A stretch of DNA of 64,000 nt from G963663315 sp963663315 (GTDB lineage: Bacteria > Pseudomonadota > Gammaproteobacteria > Arenicellales > Poriferihabitantaceae): the NCBI GenBank assembly GCA_963663315.1, contig OY760176.1:1612001-1676000 (forward strand). Reading direction: 5' to 3'. Positions 32,719 through 42,032 of this stretch are shown here, piece by piece. A model generated the notes under the pieces. It was not told where the DNA came from and searched no databases. It saw nothing but the letters and a program-made list of their open reading frames with translations. A program made the position numbers and the translations under genes. The first letter of the stretch is position 1. The number at the start of each line of letters is the position of its first letter.

Positions 32719-33955
32719 TTGCAACAGCTTCTATGCGAGTTGTGAGCAGGTTTTTCGTCCCGACCTTCGGGGCAAGCCCGTTGTTGTGTTATCAAACAAT
32801 GATGGTTTTGTGGTGGCGCGCTCCAAAGAAGCCAAGGCTCTCGGGATTGGTGACTTGCAACCATTCTTCAAGGTTGAGTACTTACTGCGTAAGAACAATG
32901 TCGCTGTCTTCTCATCAAACTATCCCCTCTATGGTGATCTGTCAGGCCGCGTTATGACCACATTGAGGCACTATAGTCCTCATACCGAAATCTACAGCAT
33001 TGATGAAATATTCCTTTCCCTGTCAGGTATTCAGGGCAATATGCAGGACTACGCCAACGATATGAAGCGCCGCATCTGGCAGGATGTCCGTATACCTGTC
33101 GGTGTGGGGGTCGGCCCGACCAAGACGCTGGCAAAGATGGCAAGCCGGGCAGGCAAGGAAATCCCCCGACTTGCAGGTATATGTGTTTTGGATGAGCCGC
33201 ATAAATGGGAGTGGGCGCTGCGTCGCGTACCCGTTACCGCCGTATGGGGCGTGGCTAAACGTATGGCAACAAGACTCGAAGCCCTGGATATCAGGTCGGC
33301 GTGGGATCTTGCCACCGCCAACCCCAAAATAGTCAGGCGGCGCAGCAGTGTATGTCTGGAACGCACTATTGAAGAACTCAATGGCAGGCCGTGTCTGGAA
33401 CTGGAAGAGTTACCACCTGCCAGGAAGCAAATCTACTGTACCCGCAGTTTCGGGAAAAAGGCCAGAGAGTTACAGCCGGTACTGGAAGCCGTATCCCTCT
33501 ATGCCACCCGCGCGGCAGAAAAGCTCCGTGCGCAGAAGCATCTTGTGCGTACCATGCATATCTTTATCCATACATCACCCTTTGAACCTGACTTCCATTC
33601 GGTGAGCGATATTGTCAAACTGCCATACCCCACCGATGATACACGACTGATTGCAGGGCTGGCACGTGAAACGGCCGCGCGGCTTTACAGCGAAGGGCAT
33701 GCTTTTTTGAAGGCCGGCGTCGGCCTGATCGAGATCGAGGATAAGAAGTACCACCAGTTTGACCTGCTGCATAAGGGTCAATCCGAAAAGACCGATAAGC
33801 TGATGAAGGTATTTGATGCGGCTAATCAGCGTAAAGGCAGAGGCACATTGTTCCTGGGAGCGCAAGGGGTCAACAAGCCGTGGTATATGCGCCAGCAATT
33901 CACATCTCCCCAATACACAACCAGGTGGCGGGATATCCCTGTCGCACGATGCTAG
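32702..33955 (+). CDS. umuC: DNA polymerase V catalytic subunit UmuC
   Basis: The 417-residue Y-family polymerase begins GTG at 32702. Palm residues are present: FALVDCNSFYASCEQVF (first catalytic Asp) and EIYSIDEIFL (Asp-Glu pair). Then come VGVGVGPTKTLAKMAS, the HhH region VTAVWGVAKRM, the little-finger domain, and the C-terminal beta-clamp/RecA-interaction part. Length matches E. coli UmuC (422). Together with UmuD' it carries out SOS mutagenesis. A damaged copy of its 3' end lies at 31.1 kb. Confidence 0.95.
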   Translation: MFALVDCNSFYASCEQVFRPDLRGKPVVVLSNNDGFVVARSKEAKALGIGDLQPFFKVEYLLRKNNVAVFSSNYPLYGDLSGRVMTTLRHYSPHTEIYSIDEIFLSLSGIQGNMQDYANDMKRRIWQDVRIPVGVGVGPTKTLAKMASRAGKEIPRLAGICVLDEPHKWEWALRRVPVTAVWGVAKRMATRLEALDIRSAWDLATANPKIVRRRSSVCLERTIEELNGRPCLELEELPPARKQIYCTRSFGKKARELQPVLEAVSLYATRAAEKLRAQKHLVRTMHIFIHTSPFEPDFHSVSDIVKLPYPTDDTRLIAGLARETAARLYSEGHAFLKAGVGLIEIEDKKYHQFDLLHKGQSEKTDKLMKVFDAANQRKGRGTLFLGAQGVNKPWYMRQQFTSPQYTTRWRDIPVARC

Positions 33956-33983
33956 TACGACAAATATACCGGCTTTATTTGTT

Positions 33984-35186
33984 TTAAAAATATAACTCCA
34001 GGGAAAGCAATACAAAATCACTGTCTTTCAGGCTGAAGCCAATATTCCCCGGAGCGGCATTGCTCCCCCCCTGAACTTCCAGACTGATTCGTGCATCAGT
34101 AAAGATTCGTCGGTTGGCTTCCAACCGGAAATTGACTGTGTCATCGTCCAGATCAACGAGTCCGCCGACCAGTATCTGGGAACTTTCTGTATCATTGAAC
34201 CCGAATCGCAAACCTGTGAACAAGTCGTTCTGGAATAGTACTGACTGTCGGTCGCCTCTACTGTCATGGTGATATTCTGCCAGCAGGCCCAGATCGAACA
34301 GTCCGCTTGCCATGCCGTAAATACTGTATTCGAAGCCACCCACCCAGGCGGTAAAATCATCGACCGGGACCTGACTGTTGCTGTTGAAATTCTGCCTGAG
34401 CGCTTCCAGCTTCCATAGCCAGGCATCACTGGTTATCTGGATATCGATACCCAGTTGATTGATCTGCGGGTAATAGGGAATCAATCCACCTGTGCCGCTG
34501 GCGATGAAGTCCGGGTCACGGGAAGTACCGTTAAACCACGACACACCATAATCGATCAACTCGTGGTAGCCACTATAGCGAATTGCATAGTCGGTATGGT
34601 CATCGCCGCTGCCGGATTGGTAAACAGGGTTGTTGCTCACTCTGAATGGAAGCGCACCGGGGGTGCCGACAGAGAGGAATTGGCGCTCCCTGAAACCGGG
34701 CAGTATAAATGCAGTAAAAACACTTTGATCAAAAGACCGGCTTAACCGGAGCATCGGTTGGCCCAGCTTGTCTTCACCGTCGACGCCTTCGAGAAAATCG
34801 GTCTGGTTGATGATGTTTACCAGATGGTTTGACTCGACGACTCCCCAGAATACCTTGCCGATTCCAACCAGGGTTTCCCAGTCCCCAGAGGCATGGTTGA
34901 TGTTTAATTCGCGAATGTCAAAATGTTTGCGTTCTTCATCGTCGCTATCCCATCTGGCAAACGGGACAAAGGTGAAAATGGTGTCTCCATTGTTGACGCT
35001 GTGATTGAACCCGGCTTCCAGGCCAATTGCGTAATGGCGTTCGAATTGCTCTGTGTGGTCCGAATCTTGTAAAAGAATCCGTGTTTCAAAGTCCAGGGTC
35101 GAACGCATCTCCATCCCTGCCGCCGAACCTCCGACCAGAAGCGTCATGATTACGCAACAGGGAATTCTAATGGACCAGGTCTCCAT
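33984..35186 (-). CDS. Outer-membrane beta-barrel protein of MMPL operon
   Basis: This 400-residue protein starts with a signal peptide (IPCCVIMTLLVGGSAAGM) and continues with alternating beta-strand sequence (DFETRILLQD, FTFVPFARWD, LWKLEALRQNF, AWVGGFEYSIYG, LLAEYHHDSRGD), ending in LLSLELYF with the terminal aromatic typical of barrel proteins. It contains a conserved GKVFWGVVESNHLVNIINQ segment. Third gene of an operon with an RND/MMPL transporter and a LolA-like protein, suggesting export or lipid transport across the envelope. Substrate unknown. Confidence 0.78.
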   Translation of the reverse strand: METWSIRIPCCVIMTLLVGGSAAGMEMRSTLDFETRILLQDSDHTEQFERHYAIGLEAGFNHSVNNGDTIFTFVPFARWDSDDEERKHFDIRELNINHASGDWETLVGIGKVFWGVVESNHLVNIINQTDFLEGVDGEDKLGQPMLRLSRSFDQSVFTAFILPGFRERQFLSVGTPGALPFRVSNNPVYQSGSGDDHTDYAIRYSGYHELIDYGVSWFNGTSRDPDFIASGTGGLIPYYPQINQLGIDIQITSDAWLWKLEALRQNFNSNSQVPVDDFTAWVGGFEYSIYGMASGLFDLGLLAEYHHDSRGDRQSVLFQNDLFTGLRFGFNDTESSQILVGGLVDLDDDTVNFRLEANRRIFTDARISLEVQGGSNAAPGNIGFSLKDSDFVLLSLELYF

Positions 35187-35211
35187 GGTATTTCCCCGTG
35201 TTGGCTCCTGG

Positions 35212-36024
35212 TTATTGCAGTCGTTTCAGTGCGTTCTGACTGAAATCCTTTTCGCCCATCGGGGTTTCGAAATCATACCCGGTCCAGAGCAATGTTGTAC
35301 TTTTTCCGGTTAGATGATTGGTCATTTCAAATCGGTCAGCACGCCAGTAACCCCCCGCGTATTCCTTGAATCCGAAAGTCTCCAGCGTCTTCATCAGGGA
35401 ATTTTTCCTGTCGTAATATTCAACCTTGATATTTCGATAGTGTTCCTTGTCAAACCACGCCACCTGTCTGGTATACCCGGAGTTTTCATATTTCGGGATG
35501 CGTTCAACGACATGGCATTGATAGCCTTCCCCACAGGCTTCCTCACCCAGGAATCTGTAGGAAAATTTTTCAATTTCGGGTGAACCAATATCTTCGAAGG
35601 CAAATTCACTGCCCATGAAGGGACCGGATTTATTCTTTGAGGAAATTCTTTTCACTCGTTTTATCGCAGGCAGGTAAAGCCACTGGTCGTCGGCGTCAAG
35701 GCCATGGGAGAAGGTCAGCATTGCAGTACCTGACACATCCCTGGGCTCTTTGAACAGGGAAAGGGATTTATCCCCGTCACCTTCTACTTCAAGTTGACGG
35801 CTGGTTATTTTACGACGGCTCTCCTTGCCAGTCCGGTTGCGCAGGATCATTTCCATTTCACTGGTCAAATGTTTCCATCCGCTGTCACGCCGATCAACGG
35901 CAGTCACAATTTCCAGACCTTTTTCTTCGGCGCTCTGGGCAAAGGACGGACTGGTTGAAACCAGCAGTACCGCAAGTACAGTGGAAACAGTGGGTCCGAT
36001 TAAACTCGATTTATTGAAATTCAT
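35212..36024 (-). CDS. Outer-membrane lipoprotein-sorting-like (LolA fold) periplasmic protein
   Basis: The 270-residue protein has a signal peptide (STVLAVLLVSTSPSFA) and the COG2834/LolA-like fold: SEMEMILRNRTGKESRRKIT, LSLFKEPRDVSGTAMLTFSH, WLYLPAIKRVKRISSKNKSG, SFMGSEF-type FMGSEFAFEDIG, and VEYYDRKNSLMKTLE. Such proteins often sit between an MMPL transporter and an outer-membrane protein, and are thought to carry hydrophobic cargo across the periplasm. The start is 53 bp after the transporter stop and the gene ends 25 bp before the barrel gene start. Confidence 0.87.
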   Translation of the reverse strand: MNFNKSSLIGPTVSTVLAVLLVSTSPSFAQSAEEKGLEIVTAVDRRDSGWKHLTSEMEMILRNRTGKESRRKITSRQLEVEGDGDKSLSLFKEPRDVSGTAMLTFSHGLDADDQWLYLPAIKRVKRISSKNKSGPFMGSEFAFEDIGSPEIEKFSYRFLGEEACGEGYQCHVVERIPKYENSGYTRQVAWFDKEHYRNIKVEYYDRKNSLMKTLETFGFKEYAGGYWRADRFEMTNHLTGKSTTLLWTGYDFETPMGEKDFSQNALKRLQ

Positions 36025-36077
36025 GGTTACTCAAGAATAATTGCAAAATGTCTGTCTGTAAACCTCAATCAGAACCT

Positions 36078-38408
36078 TTACGGGCAGGCCGGGTTGCGGG
36101 TTTGACAATTACAGGGCAGCAACCACTTATCGAACCGGATCAACAAAGCAGGCAGGAGCAGGAAATCCACAATGATCGCAACCATGATAATGATGGCCGC
36201 CAGTAATCCCATCTGCGCATTGAGCGCGAATGACGAGGTGGAAAGCGCTAAAAAGCCTGATGCCAATGCCACCGATGTGGTCCACAATGCGACACCGACG
36301 GTAGAAAAGGCATACCGTACAGCATAAATGGCCTCAAGCTGACCTTCCCTTCTGGCACGGAGATATTTACTCATGAAGTGAATCGTGTCATCCACTACGA
36401 TTCCCAGTGTCATCGCCGTAACCACAGACAGGCTGAGACCGATCTCGCCATCGATAATCCCCCATAATCCGAATGCCATTGCTGCCGGGACAATATTGGG
36501 TATAAGTGTAAGCAGGCCGCAACGCACCGATCCGAAAGCCCATATCAGCAGCAGTGAGATCGCGACCAGGGCAAAAACAGTACCACCCAGCATGCTGATG
36601 ATGTTATTCACTCCGATATGGGAAAACATGATCGTCGGACTGGCGCCAATGGTGTGAATGGCAGGGGTATTTTGTTGAAGCCATTGTGAGGCTTTATTCT
36701 CGAAGGCAAGGGTGTCCCTGGTGGACAGGGTTTCCAGCGTCGCACTCAATCTGGTGCGTTGTTTGTCAATATCCATCTGATTATTCAGGTCCAGCCCATA
36801 AGGCAGTGACATTTCGTATAACAGCAGATACTGGGCTGCCATTTCCCGCTCTTCAGGCAGGACATACCAGGTTGGCTCATCGTCATGCATGCTTTTGTTA
36901 ACCCGCTTGAATACATCGGTCAAGGTATTGACGTGCAGCACTTCCGGCTGCGTCCTCAGCCATTCGGCAAATTGTTCGACCTGGGCGAGAAATTCGGGTT
37001 CCGAAATTGCGCCTGATTCCCCCGCGTCCAGGGAATAATCAATGAAATACACTCCTGTCAGGTTATCCACCACAAAATCGGAGTCGGTTCTGAATTGAAT
37101 TTTCTGATCAAAGTAATGAACGAAGACATCATTTATCTGATTTCTCGGAATGCAGGCCACCAGCACGATGATGATCAGGCTCATTGTCGGCATTAACGCC
37201 CGCCGATGCCGGATCACCCAATCAGCAAACCGGAGCATGATTTCTTCGCCATACGACCGCTTTGCCCTGTTGGCTGATGGCAGCAGGGTGACCAGTGCAG
37301 GCAGCAGGGTGATCGCGTAAAACCAGGCAAACATCACTCCTATCGCTGCGATATTTCCGAGATCCGCAAATGGCGGTGCATCACTGAAGTTCAGCGACAG
37401 AAAACCGATTGCCGTGGTCAGGGAGGTAAGAAATACAGGGCTGAAATTGACCCGCAGGCTCTCTACCATTGCACCCTTCCTGTCGGGTGTGCTGCGACAG
37501 GCAAAGTTCCAGTTGGAAAGAATATGAACACAGTCAGCCACTGCCAGGGTCAATATGATGGTCGGGGCAGACATTGCCGGCGGGGTCAGTTTTATCCCGA
37601 GCCAGCCAGCAACACCCATTGCTGAAATGACCGAGAGAAAAATGGTGATGAAGGTTGCAACGGTACCCGTCAAGCCACGGACCTGGAGATACACCACCAA
37701 CAGAATAATGGCAAAGGCAACAGGGATCAGATGGGTTATGTCATAAATTGCGGCTTCAGGAAAAGCCTGATTCATCATCACGACACCGGTCAGGTAAATT
37801 TTCAGTTCCGGCCAGGTTTTTTCAGCGTATTCACGCATTTGCCGAATATGCGCTACAACCTGTGGCCCTTCAGTGGCTTCATCGATGCCCGGCAATTCAA
37901 CCGTGACATTGATCGCAGTAACGCGAGAATCACTGGATATCAAACGACCAACAAGGAGCGGTTCGTGGACAGCGATATTCCGGATTCTGTCCAGATCGGC
38001 CTGAGTCAGCGAGGCAGCATCTTCATACAGATCCGAAACGGTCAACTCGTCACCATCAGCTTCGGTGTGCTGATAATTGGATAATGAATCCACCCTGATT
38101 GAAAAAGGTGTTTGCCAGGCTCGCTCAGTCAGATCCGAAATTGATGCAAGCGTCTGTTTGGTAAATACCCTGCCCTCCTGCGGAGCAATGACGAATAACA
38201 CACTGTCGTTTCTGGTGTAGGTATCCTGCAGATTTTCGAAGGCCAGGAGATGGGGATCATCACCGGCGAAAAACACACGGTAGTCATTGGTAAAACCGAG
38301 ATACCGTCCACCCAGTGCGGCTGAAATCGCCACAAACAGGGCGATCACAAGAGTGGCAACACGATGACTGGTTACCCAACCGCCCCACTTGATCGCAAGA
38401 TTTTCCAT
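36078..38408 (-). CDS. MMPL/RND-family transporter
   Basis: The 776-residue inner-membrane protein has the duplicated MMPL plan: TM1 (RVATLVIALFVAISAALGG), a periplasmic domain, five helices (~225-380), a second TM (LMPTMSLIIIVLVACI) and periplasmic domain, and five more helices (~610-760). The conserved helix-4 motifs are LTLAVADCVHIL and LGIVVDDTIHFMSKYLRARR, carrying the Asp pair for proton coupling. Related proteins export lipids (HpnN for hopanoids, MmpL). The neighbours suggest a lipid or hydrophobic cargo; substrate unknown. Confidence 0.88.
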   Translation of the reverse strand: MENLAIKWGGWVTSHRVATLVIALFVAISAALGGRYLGFTNDYRVFFAGDDPHLLAFENLQDTYTRNDSVLFVIAPQEGRVFTKQTLASISDLTERAWQTPFSIRVDSLSNYQHTEADGDELTVSDLYEDAASLTQADLDRIRNIAVHEPLLVGRLISSDSRVTAINVTVELPGIDEATEGPQVVAHIRQMREYAEKTWPELKIYLTGVVMMNQAFPEAAIYDITHLIPVAFAIILLVVYLQVRGLTGTVATFITIFLSVISAMGVAGWLGIKLTPPAMSAPTIILTLAVADCVHILSNWNFACRSTPDRKGAMVESLRVNFSPVFLTSLTTAIGFLSLNFSDAPPFADLGNIAAIGVMFAWFYAITLLPALVTLLPSANRAKRSYGEEIMLRFADWVIRHRRALMPTMSLIIIVLVACIPRNQINDVFVHYFDQKIQFRTDSDFVVDNLTGVYFIDYSLDAGESGAISEPEFLAQVEQFAEWLRTQPEVLHVNTLTDVFKRVNKSMHDDEPTWYVLPEEREMAAQYLLLYEMSLPYGLDLNNQMDIDKQRTRLSATLETLSTRDTLAFENKASQWLQQNTPAIHTIGASPTIMFSHIGVNNIISMLGGTVFALVAISLLLIWAFGSVRCGLLTLIPNIVPAAMAFGLWGIIDGEIGLSLSVVTAMTLGIVVDDTIHFMSKYLRARREGQLEAIYAVRYAFSTVGVALWTTSVALASGFLALSTSSFALNAQMGLLAAIIIMVAIIVDFLLLPALLIRFDKWLLPCNCQTRNPACP

Positions 38409-38468
38409 TCAGGCGTCCGTTTTAAAGATCGCGATCATGATGGCGGAGTGACCCGCAATAAAGCCACT

Positions 38469-39401
38469 TTATTTCCATTTATAGTGTTCGTAAAGGATCG
38501 AGTTATCGACGGATATAAATCTGAGCGCCATCGTTTCCGGTTCCACTTCTATCTCCAGAAATCCGTACACGCTCGCCCCGAAATGATGCTCCGGATTTTC
38601 CTCAAGCGGATGCAATGCCATCCCGCCCGCCCCTGAAATAAACTGATCCGCCTGGCAGTTATCGATATCTATATGTTCCAAATGATGGGCATGGCCTGAT
38701 AGATATGTGTCCACATGATCGCAAATGGCGCGGCTGAGGAAGATTCCACCCAGGCCTCCGCCCTTATGCCTTCCACTGCCTTTACTCTCCGAAATGAGAG
38801 GATGGTGACCGAATGCTATTGACCAGGGCGTCAGGCGGTCTTTGAGCGCAGGGACCGCCGTGTGTATGAATATGGGACTGAGTGTATCGATGGCATACAA
38901 CGCCAGAAGGTCTTCGAAGAGCACCTGGTAATGTCGATGCGGAAACCACCAGCGAGGATTGATAGTGTCCGCTTCTTTCCAGATCCACGGGTTACCGTTA
39001 TAGTCATGGTTGCCGAGGGTCGGAAAGATTGGGAGATCTTGCAGGCACTCACTGCCATACATGTCGAAAATCAACTCATCCCAACGCGGGTCATCGAGCG
39101 TTTCCGTACCAACCGGATAGACCACGTCACCGAGCAAAAGCAAGGCATCGGGTTTCTGTTTTTTACATCTTTCCTCCATCGCCTCGGCAACATCACTCTG
39201 GGACATCCACCCTGAACCGGAGTCACCCAGAACGAACAACACAATGTGTTGATCATGAGCTACGACCTTGACCGGGGGCGTATCAACAAATTCTGGAAAT
39301 TTCGCCAGTTTTTCCCGATATTTAACGATCACGACTATCAGGATGATAATAATCAGGACAATCAGCGCGATCAAAACTCTTTTTAAAAGCCGCATCAGCA
39401 T
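38469..39401 (-). CDS. Membrane-anchored metallophosphoesterase, purple acid phosphatase-like
   Basis: The 310-residue protein has an N-terminal helix (LIALIVLIIIILIVVIV) anchoring it with the catalytic domain outside the cytoplasm. Calcineurin-like motifs are FVLGDSGSGW, LLGDVVYPVG, TLGNHDYNGN, AFGHHPLIS and YLSGHAHHLEHID, all metal ligands intact. GDVVYP and GNHDYxGN favour the acid phosphatase/tartrate-resistant type. Substrate unknown. A second in-frame ATG at 39395 could also start it. Confidence 0.85.
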   Translation of the reverse strand: MLMRLLKRVLIALIVLIIIILIVVIVKYREKLAKFPEFVDTPPVKVVAHDQHIVLFVLGDSGSGWMSQSDVAEAMEERCKKQKPDALLLLGDVVYPVGTETLDDPRWDELIFDMYGSECLQDLPIFPTLGNHDYNGNPWIWKEADTINPRWWFPHRHYQVLFEDLLALYAIDTLSPIFIHTAVPALKDRLTPWSIAFGHHPLISESKGSGRHKGGGLGGIFLSRAICDHVDTYLSGHAHHLEHIDIDNCQADQFISGAGGMALHPLEENPEHHFGASVYGFLEIEVEPETMALRFISVDNSILYEHYKWK

Positions 39402-39698
39402 ACCCGGTGCTTGTATGTTTCGATTTTTATGCCGGTGCAGTTTGACGATAATTAATCCGGATTATCAAGAATCCGTTTACAGGCATAACGGTTGATTATA
39501 AACGCTCGGACAATCGATATCATCAGTAAGTCCGGTTGGACAGGCTCACGCTTGTGTGCCCGGAATCAGACCTGCAACACTGGATGTAATCGGATACGAC
39601 CCTGTATTTTGTCAACATAATTTGCTATATTTCAGTCATCATACTGGTGGATAATCACCGGGAGGATACTTGGCCCACTGCTCAACTGAACAATTTAT
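39402..39698. other. Intergenic region without a supported gene
   Basis: About 300 bp between the phosphoesterase start and a small forward ORF. It must hold the phosphoesterase promoter on the minus strand. I see no RNA gene, strong hairpin or repeat. Confidence 0.4.
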
Positions 39699-39875
39699 AT
39701 GGGTGAAATAATCGACTTCACAGCCAGGGAAACGAGACGCAGGCACGAGCGTATTCAGGCACTGCTGTACAAGGCATTGACCGGCGAGCTTAATGACAGG
39801 GACCTGGATGAACTCAGGAGATTGTCCAGACAGAGACCGGACAACGCCGGGACTACCGGAGAGTCCGTTCACTGA
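39699..39875 (+). CDS. Small basic 58-residue protein, unknown
   Basis: The frame reads MGEIIDFTARETRRRHERIQ, then ALLYKALTGELNDRDLDELR and a polar tail to TGA. It is strongly helical and arginine-rich, with protein-like codon use. It has no good ribosome-binding site. It lies 38 bp before another small unknown gene on the same strand. I do not recognise a family. Confidence 0.4.
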   Translation: MGEIIDFTARETRRRHERIQALLYKALTGELNDRDLDELRRLSRQRPDNAGTTGESVH

Positions 39876-39913
39876 CCCGTTTTCTGATTGATTCATTACC
39901 TGATCAATTTTTC

Positions 39914-40252
39914 ATGCTGAAGCTTAACTTTGAAGAAAAATTCATTCCGGACGAGAAGGAAAGACTGAAATATCTGCTGGGACGTTACGCGCCGTTGCTG
40001 GCCAGGGACATGACCCCTGAGAATCAGGAAAACCACAGCCTGATTTTAAAGCTGCTGGAACAGAAACCGGCCCACTCCGAGTTGCTGGAAGGGATTCAAC
40101 CGATCTTTGCAACAGCCGATGCAAAGCCCAGACCGCTGATTCTAAGCGATGAAATCGAACGTAATCTTGGACCCAATCGCTCATCGGAATTCCTCGGTTT
40201 CCATGCAGATATCAGTTATATGGTGGTTCAGCGCCTGAACAAAAATACATAA
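39914..40252 (+). CDS. Conserved-looking 112-residue protein, unknown
   Basis: The product (MLKLNFEEKFIPDEKERLKY; LLGRYAPLLARDMTPENQEN; HADISYMVVQRLNKN) is soluble, mostly helical and has no signal peptide, cysteine pair or known motif. It sits between a small basic protein and mlaA on the same strand. Composition matches the neighbouring genes, supporting a real gene. Function not assigned. Confidence 0.6.
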   Translation: MLKLNFEEKFIPDEKERLKYLLGRYAPLLARDMTPENQENHSLILKLLEQKPAHSELLEGIQPIFATADAKPRPLILSDEIERNLGPNRSSEFLGFHADISYMVVQRLNKNT

Positions 40253-40343
40253 GGGAAAATGGTGGTTGTTTGTTTAGACCCTGCATTGAATTAGTGATAC
40301 GATCTGCCGGAATTTCGCCATCTGTGTCCGGAACAAAGATCAA

Positions 40344-41114
40344 ATGTCCAACAATAATATCACCTGTAAAAAATGGTTCAGAACAGGTCTGCTGTTCCTT
40401 GTCTTTGGCCTGACCACTGGTTACGCCTCAGCTTCATCACTGCCGGCAGAGAATGACCCGTTTGAGAAAATGAACCGGGCGATTCTGGAATTCAATCTGG
40501 ACTTTGACAGGATAATTCTGAAGCCAATTGCCAAACCCTACCGCAAAGTCGTGCCCGCGCCGGTACGCAGGGGAATTGGCAACATTTTCTCCAATCTGTG
40601 GGAACCGATGACGGTTGTAAACGACTTGCTGCAAGGCAAGGTAGGCCAGGCGACCAATGATGCATTACGGTTTCTGATCAACTCCACCGCTGGCTTACTG
40701 GGTATATTCGATGTTGCCAGCGCACTCAATTTACCGAAGCATAAAGAGGATTTCGGACAAACCCTGGCGGTCTGGGGAGTGCCTGCAGGCCCCTATCTGA
40801 TGTCGCCTTTCCTGGGGCCGGGCAATCTACGCGATGCAACAGGCCTTGTCCCGCAATTTGTTTATGGAGATGCGGTCAGGTATCTTGATTCCCCGGATAG
40901 TGTTTACGCCGGCGGCGTGAGAATAGTGGATGCCCGCTCGCGTTTGCTTGCTTCGGATAGTTTGCTTGAAGCCCAGCCGGACAAGTATCTTTTTCTGCGC
41001 GAGGTATATCGTCAGTCGAGAGCGAGTTTGATTCATGATGGCAACCCTCCCCCGCCAGAGGACGGACTTTCTGAAGACGAGCTTATCGATCAGCTCTTGC
41101 AAGATGACCAGTAA
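40344..41114 (+). CDS. mlaA: MlaA/VacJ-family phospholipid transport protein
   Basis: The 256-residue protein matches MlaA: NDPFEKMNRAILEFNLDFDR, PYRKVVPAPVRRGIGNIFSN, NDALRFLINSTAGLLGIFDV, LPKHKEDFGQTLAVWGVPAG and PYLMSPFLGPGNLRD. MlaA removes mislocalised phospholipids from the outer leaflet of the outer membrane. E. coli MlaA is a lipoprotein, but here the signal (LLFLVFGLTTGYASA before SSLP) has no lipobox cysteine, so it may be released by signal peptidase I. The other mla genes are not in this window. apaH follows 3 bp after the stop. Confidence 0.92.
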   Translation: MSNNNITCKKWFRTGLLFLVFGLTTGYASASSLPAENDPFEKMNRAILEFNLDFDRIILKPIAKPYRKVVPAPVRRGIGNIFSNLWEPMTVVNDLLQGKVGQATNDALRFLINSTAGLLGIFDVASALNLPKHKEDFGQTLAVWGVPAGPYLMSPFLGPGNLRDATGLVPQFVYGDAVRYLDSPDSVYAGGVRIVDARSRLLASDSLLEAQPDKYLFLREVYRQSRASLIHDGNPPPPEDGLSEDELIDQLLQDDQ

Positions 41115-41117
41115 CCC

Positions 41118-41936
41118 ATGGCGGTCTATGCGGTGGGTGACATTCAAGGGTGCGCGAGCGCTTTTGAGAAGATTTTGGCCAAAATCAGATTTGATCCTTC
41201 CCGGGATCAGGTCTGGCTGTGCGGAGACCTGGTAAATCGTGGTCCGGATTCGCTGGCGGTACTAAGGACAGTTCGCAAGCTGGGTGACAGCGCGGTCACG
41301 GTTTTGGGAAATCATGATTTACACTTTCTCGCAGTTGCAGCAAAAATTCGCCGTAATCGTACCGATGACACACTGAAACCGATCCTGAAAGCACCGGATT
41401 TTGAAGAACTGGTTTCCTGGTTGCGCCAGCGGCCCCTGGTTTATCGGGACAGGAAACTGAAAACCATAATGGTTCATGCCGGAGTGTACCCGGGGTGGAA
41501 ACGGAATCAGTTGATGGATTATTCCAAAGAAATAGAAACCATCCTCCGGGGCAGGAAATACAACGAGTTCCTCAGATACATGTATGGCAATCAACCCAAT
41601 ATATGGAACAAAAAGCTGGCTGGCAGGGAGCGGTACCGGTTCATTGTCAACTGCCTTACACGTATGCGTTACTGCAATCTGCAAGGCAGTTTGAATTTCA
41701 CACAAAAGGGAGCCCCGGGCACCCAGGGTCCAATGTGGATTCCCTGGTACATGCATCCGCACCGAAGAATCAGAACCTGGCGAATCGTCTTCGGCCATTG
41801 GTCAACATTGGGCTATCTTCAATATCAAAACATCATCAGCCTCGACAGCGGTTGTGTGTGGGGCGGGCAACTGACGGCAGTACAACTCGACGCTGACTAT
41901 ATCGCACCAAAATGGCAAGTAAAATGTGGAAAATAA
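41118..41936 (+). CDS. apaH: Symmetrical bis(5'-nucleosyl)-tetraphosphatase
   Basis: The 272-residue phosphoesterase hydrolyses Ap4A to two ADP and can also remove Np4 caps from RNA. Motifs AVGDIQGCASAFEKIL, LCGDLVNRGPDSLAVLRTVR, TVLGNHDLHFLAVA, MVHAGVYPGW and VFGHWSTLGY are intact. The protein is the same size as E. coli ApaH (280). It is tightly linked to mlaA. Confidence 0.95.
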   Translation: MAVYAVGDIQGCASAFEKILAKIRFDPSRDQVWLCGDLVNRGPDSLAVLRTVRKLGDSAVTVLGNHDLHFLAVAAKIRRNRTDDTLKPILKAPDFEELVSWLRQRPLVYRDRKLKTIMVHAGVYPGWKRNQLMDYSKEIETILRGRKYNEFLRYMYGNQPNIWNKKLAGRERYRFIVNCLTRMRYCNLQGSLNFTQKGAPGTQGPMWIPWYMHPHRRIRTWRIVFGHWSTLGYLQYQNIISLDSGCVWGGQLTAVQLDADYIAPKWQVKCGK

Positions 41937-42032
41937 CAATCCCTGATCCAGCAATCCGCTTCTGTCCGATTCGACCGGCCTGCGCCGCAAGGATGATACG
42001 ATACCCGATTTCTGACTGACCCGTACAATTCC

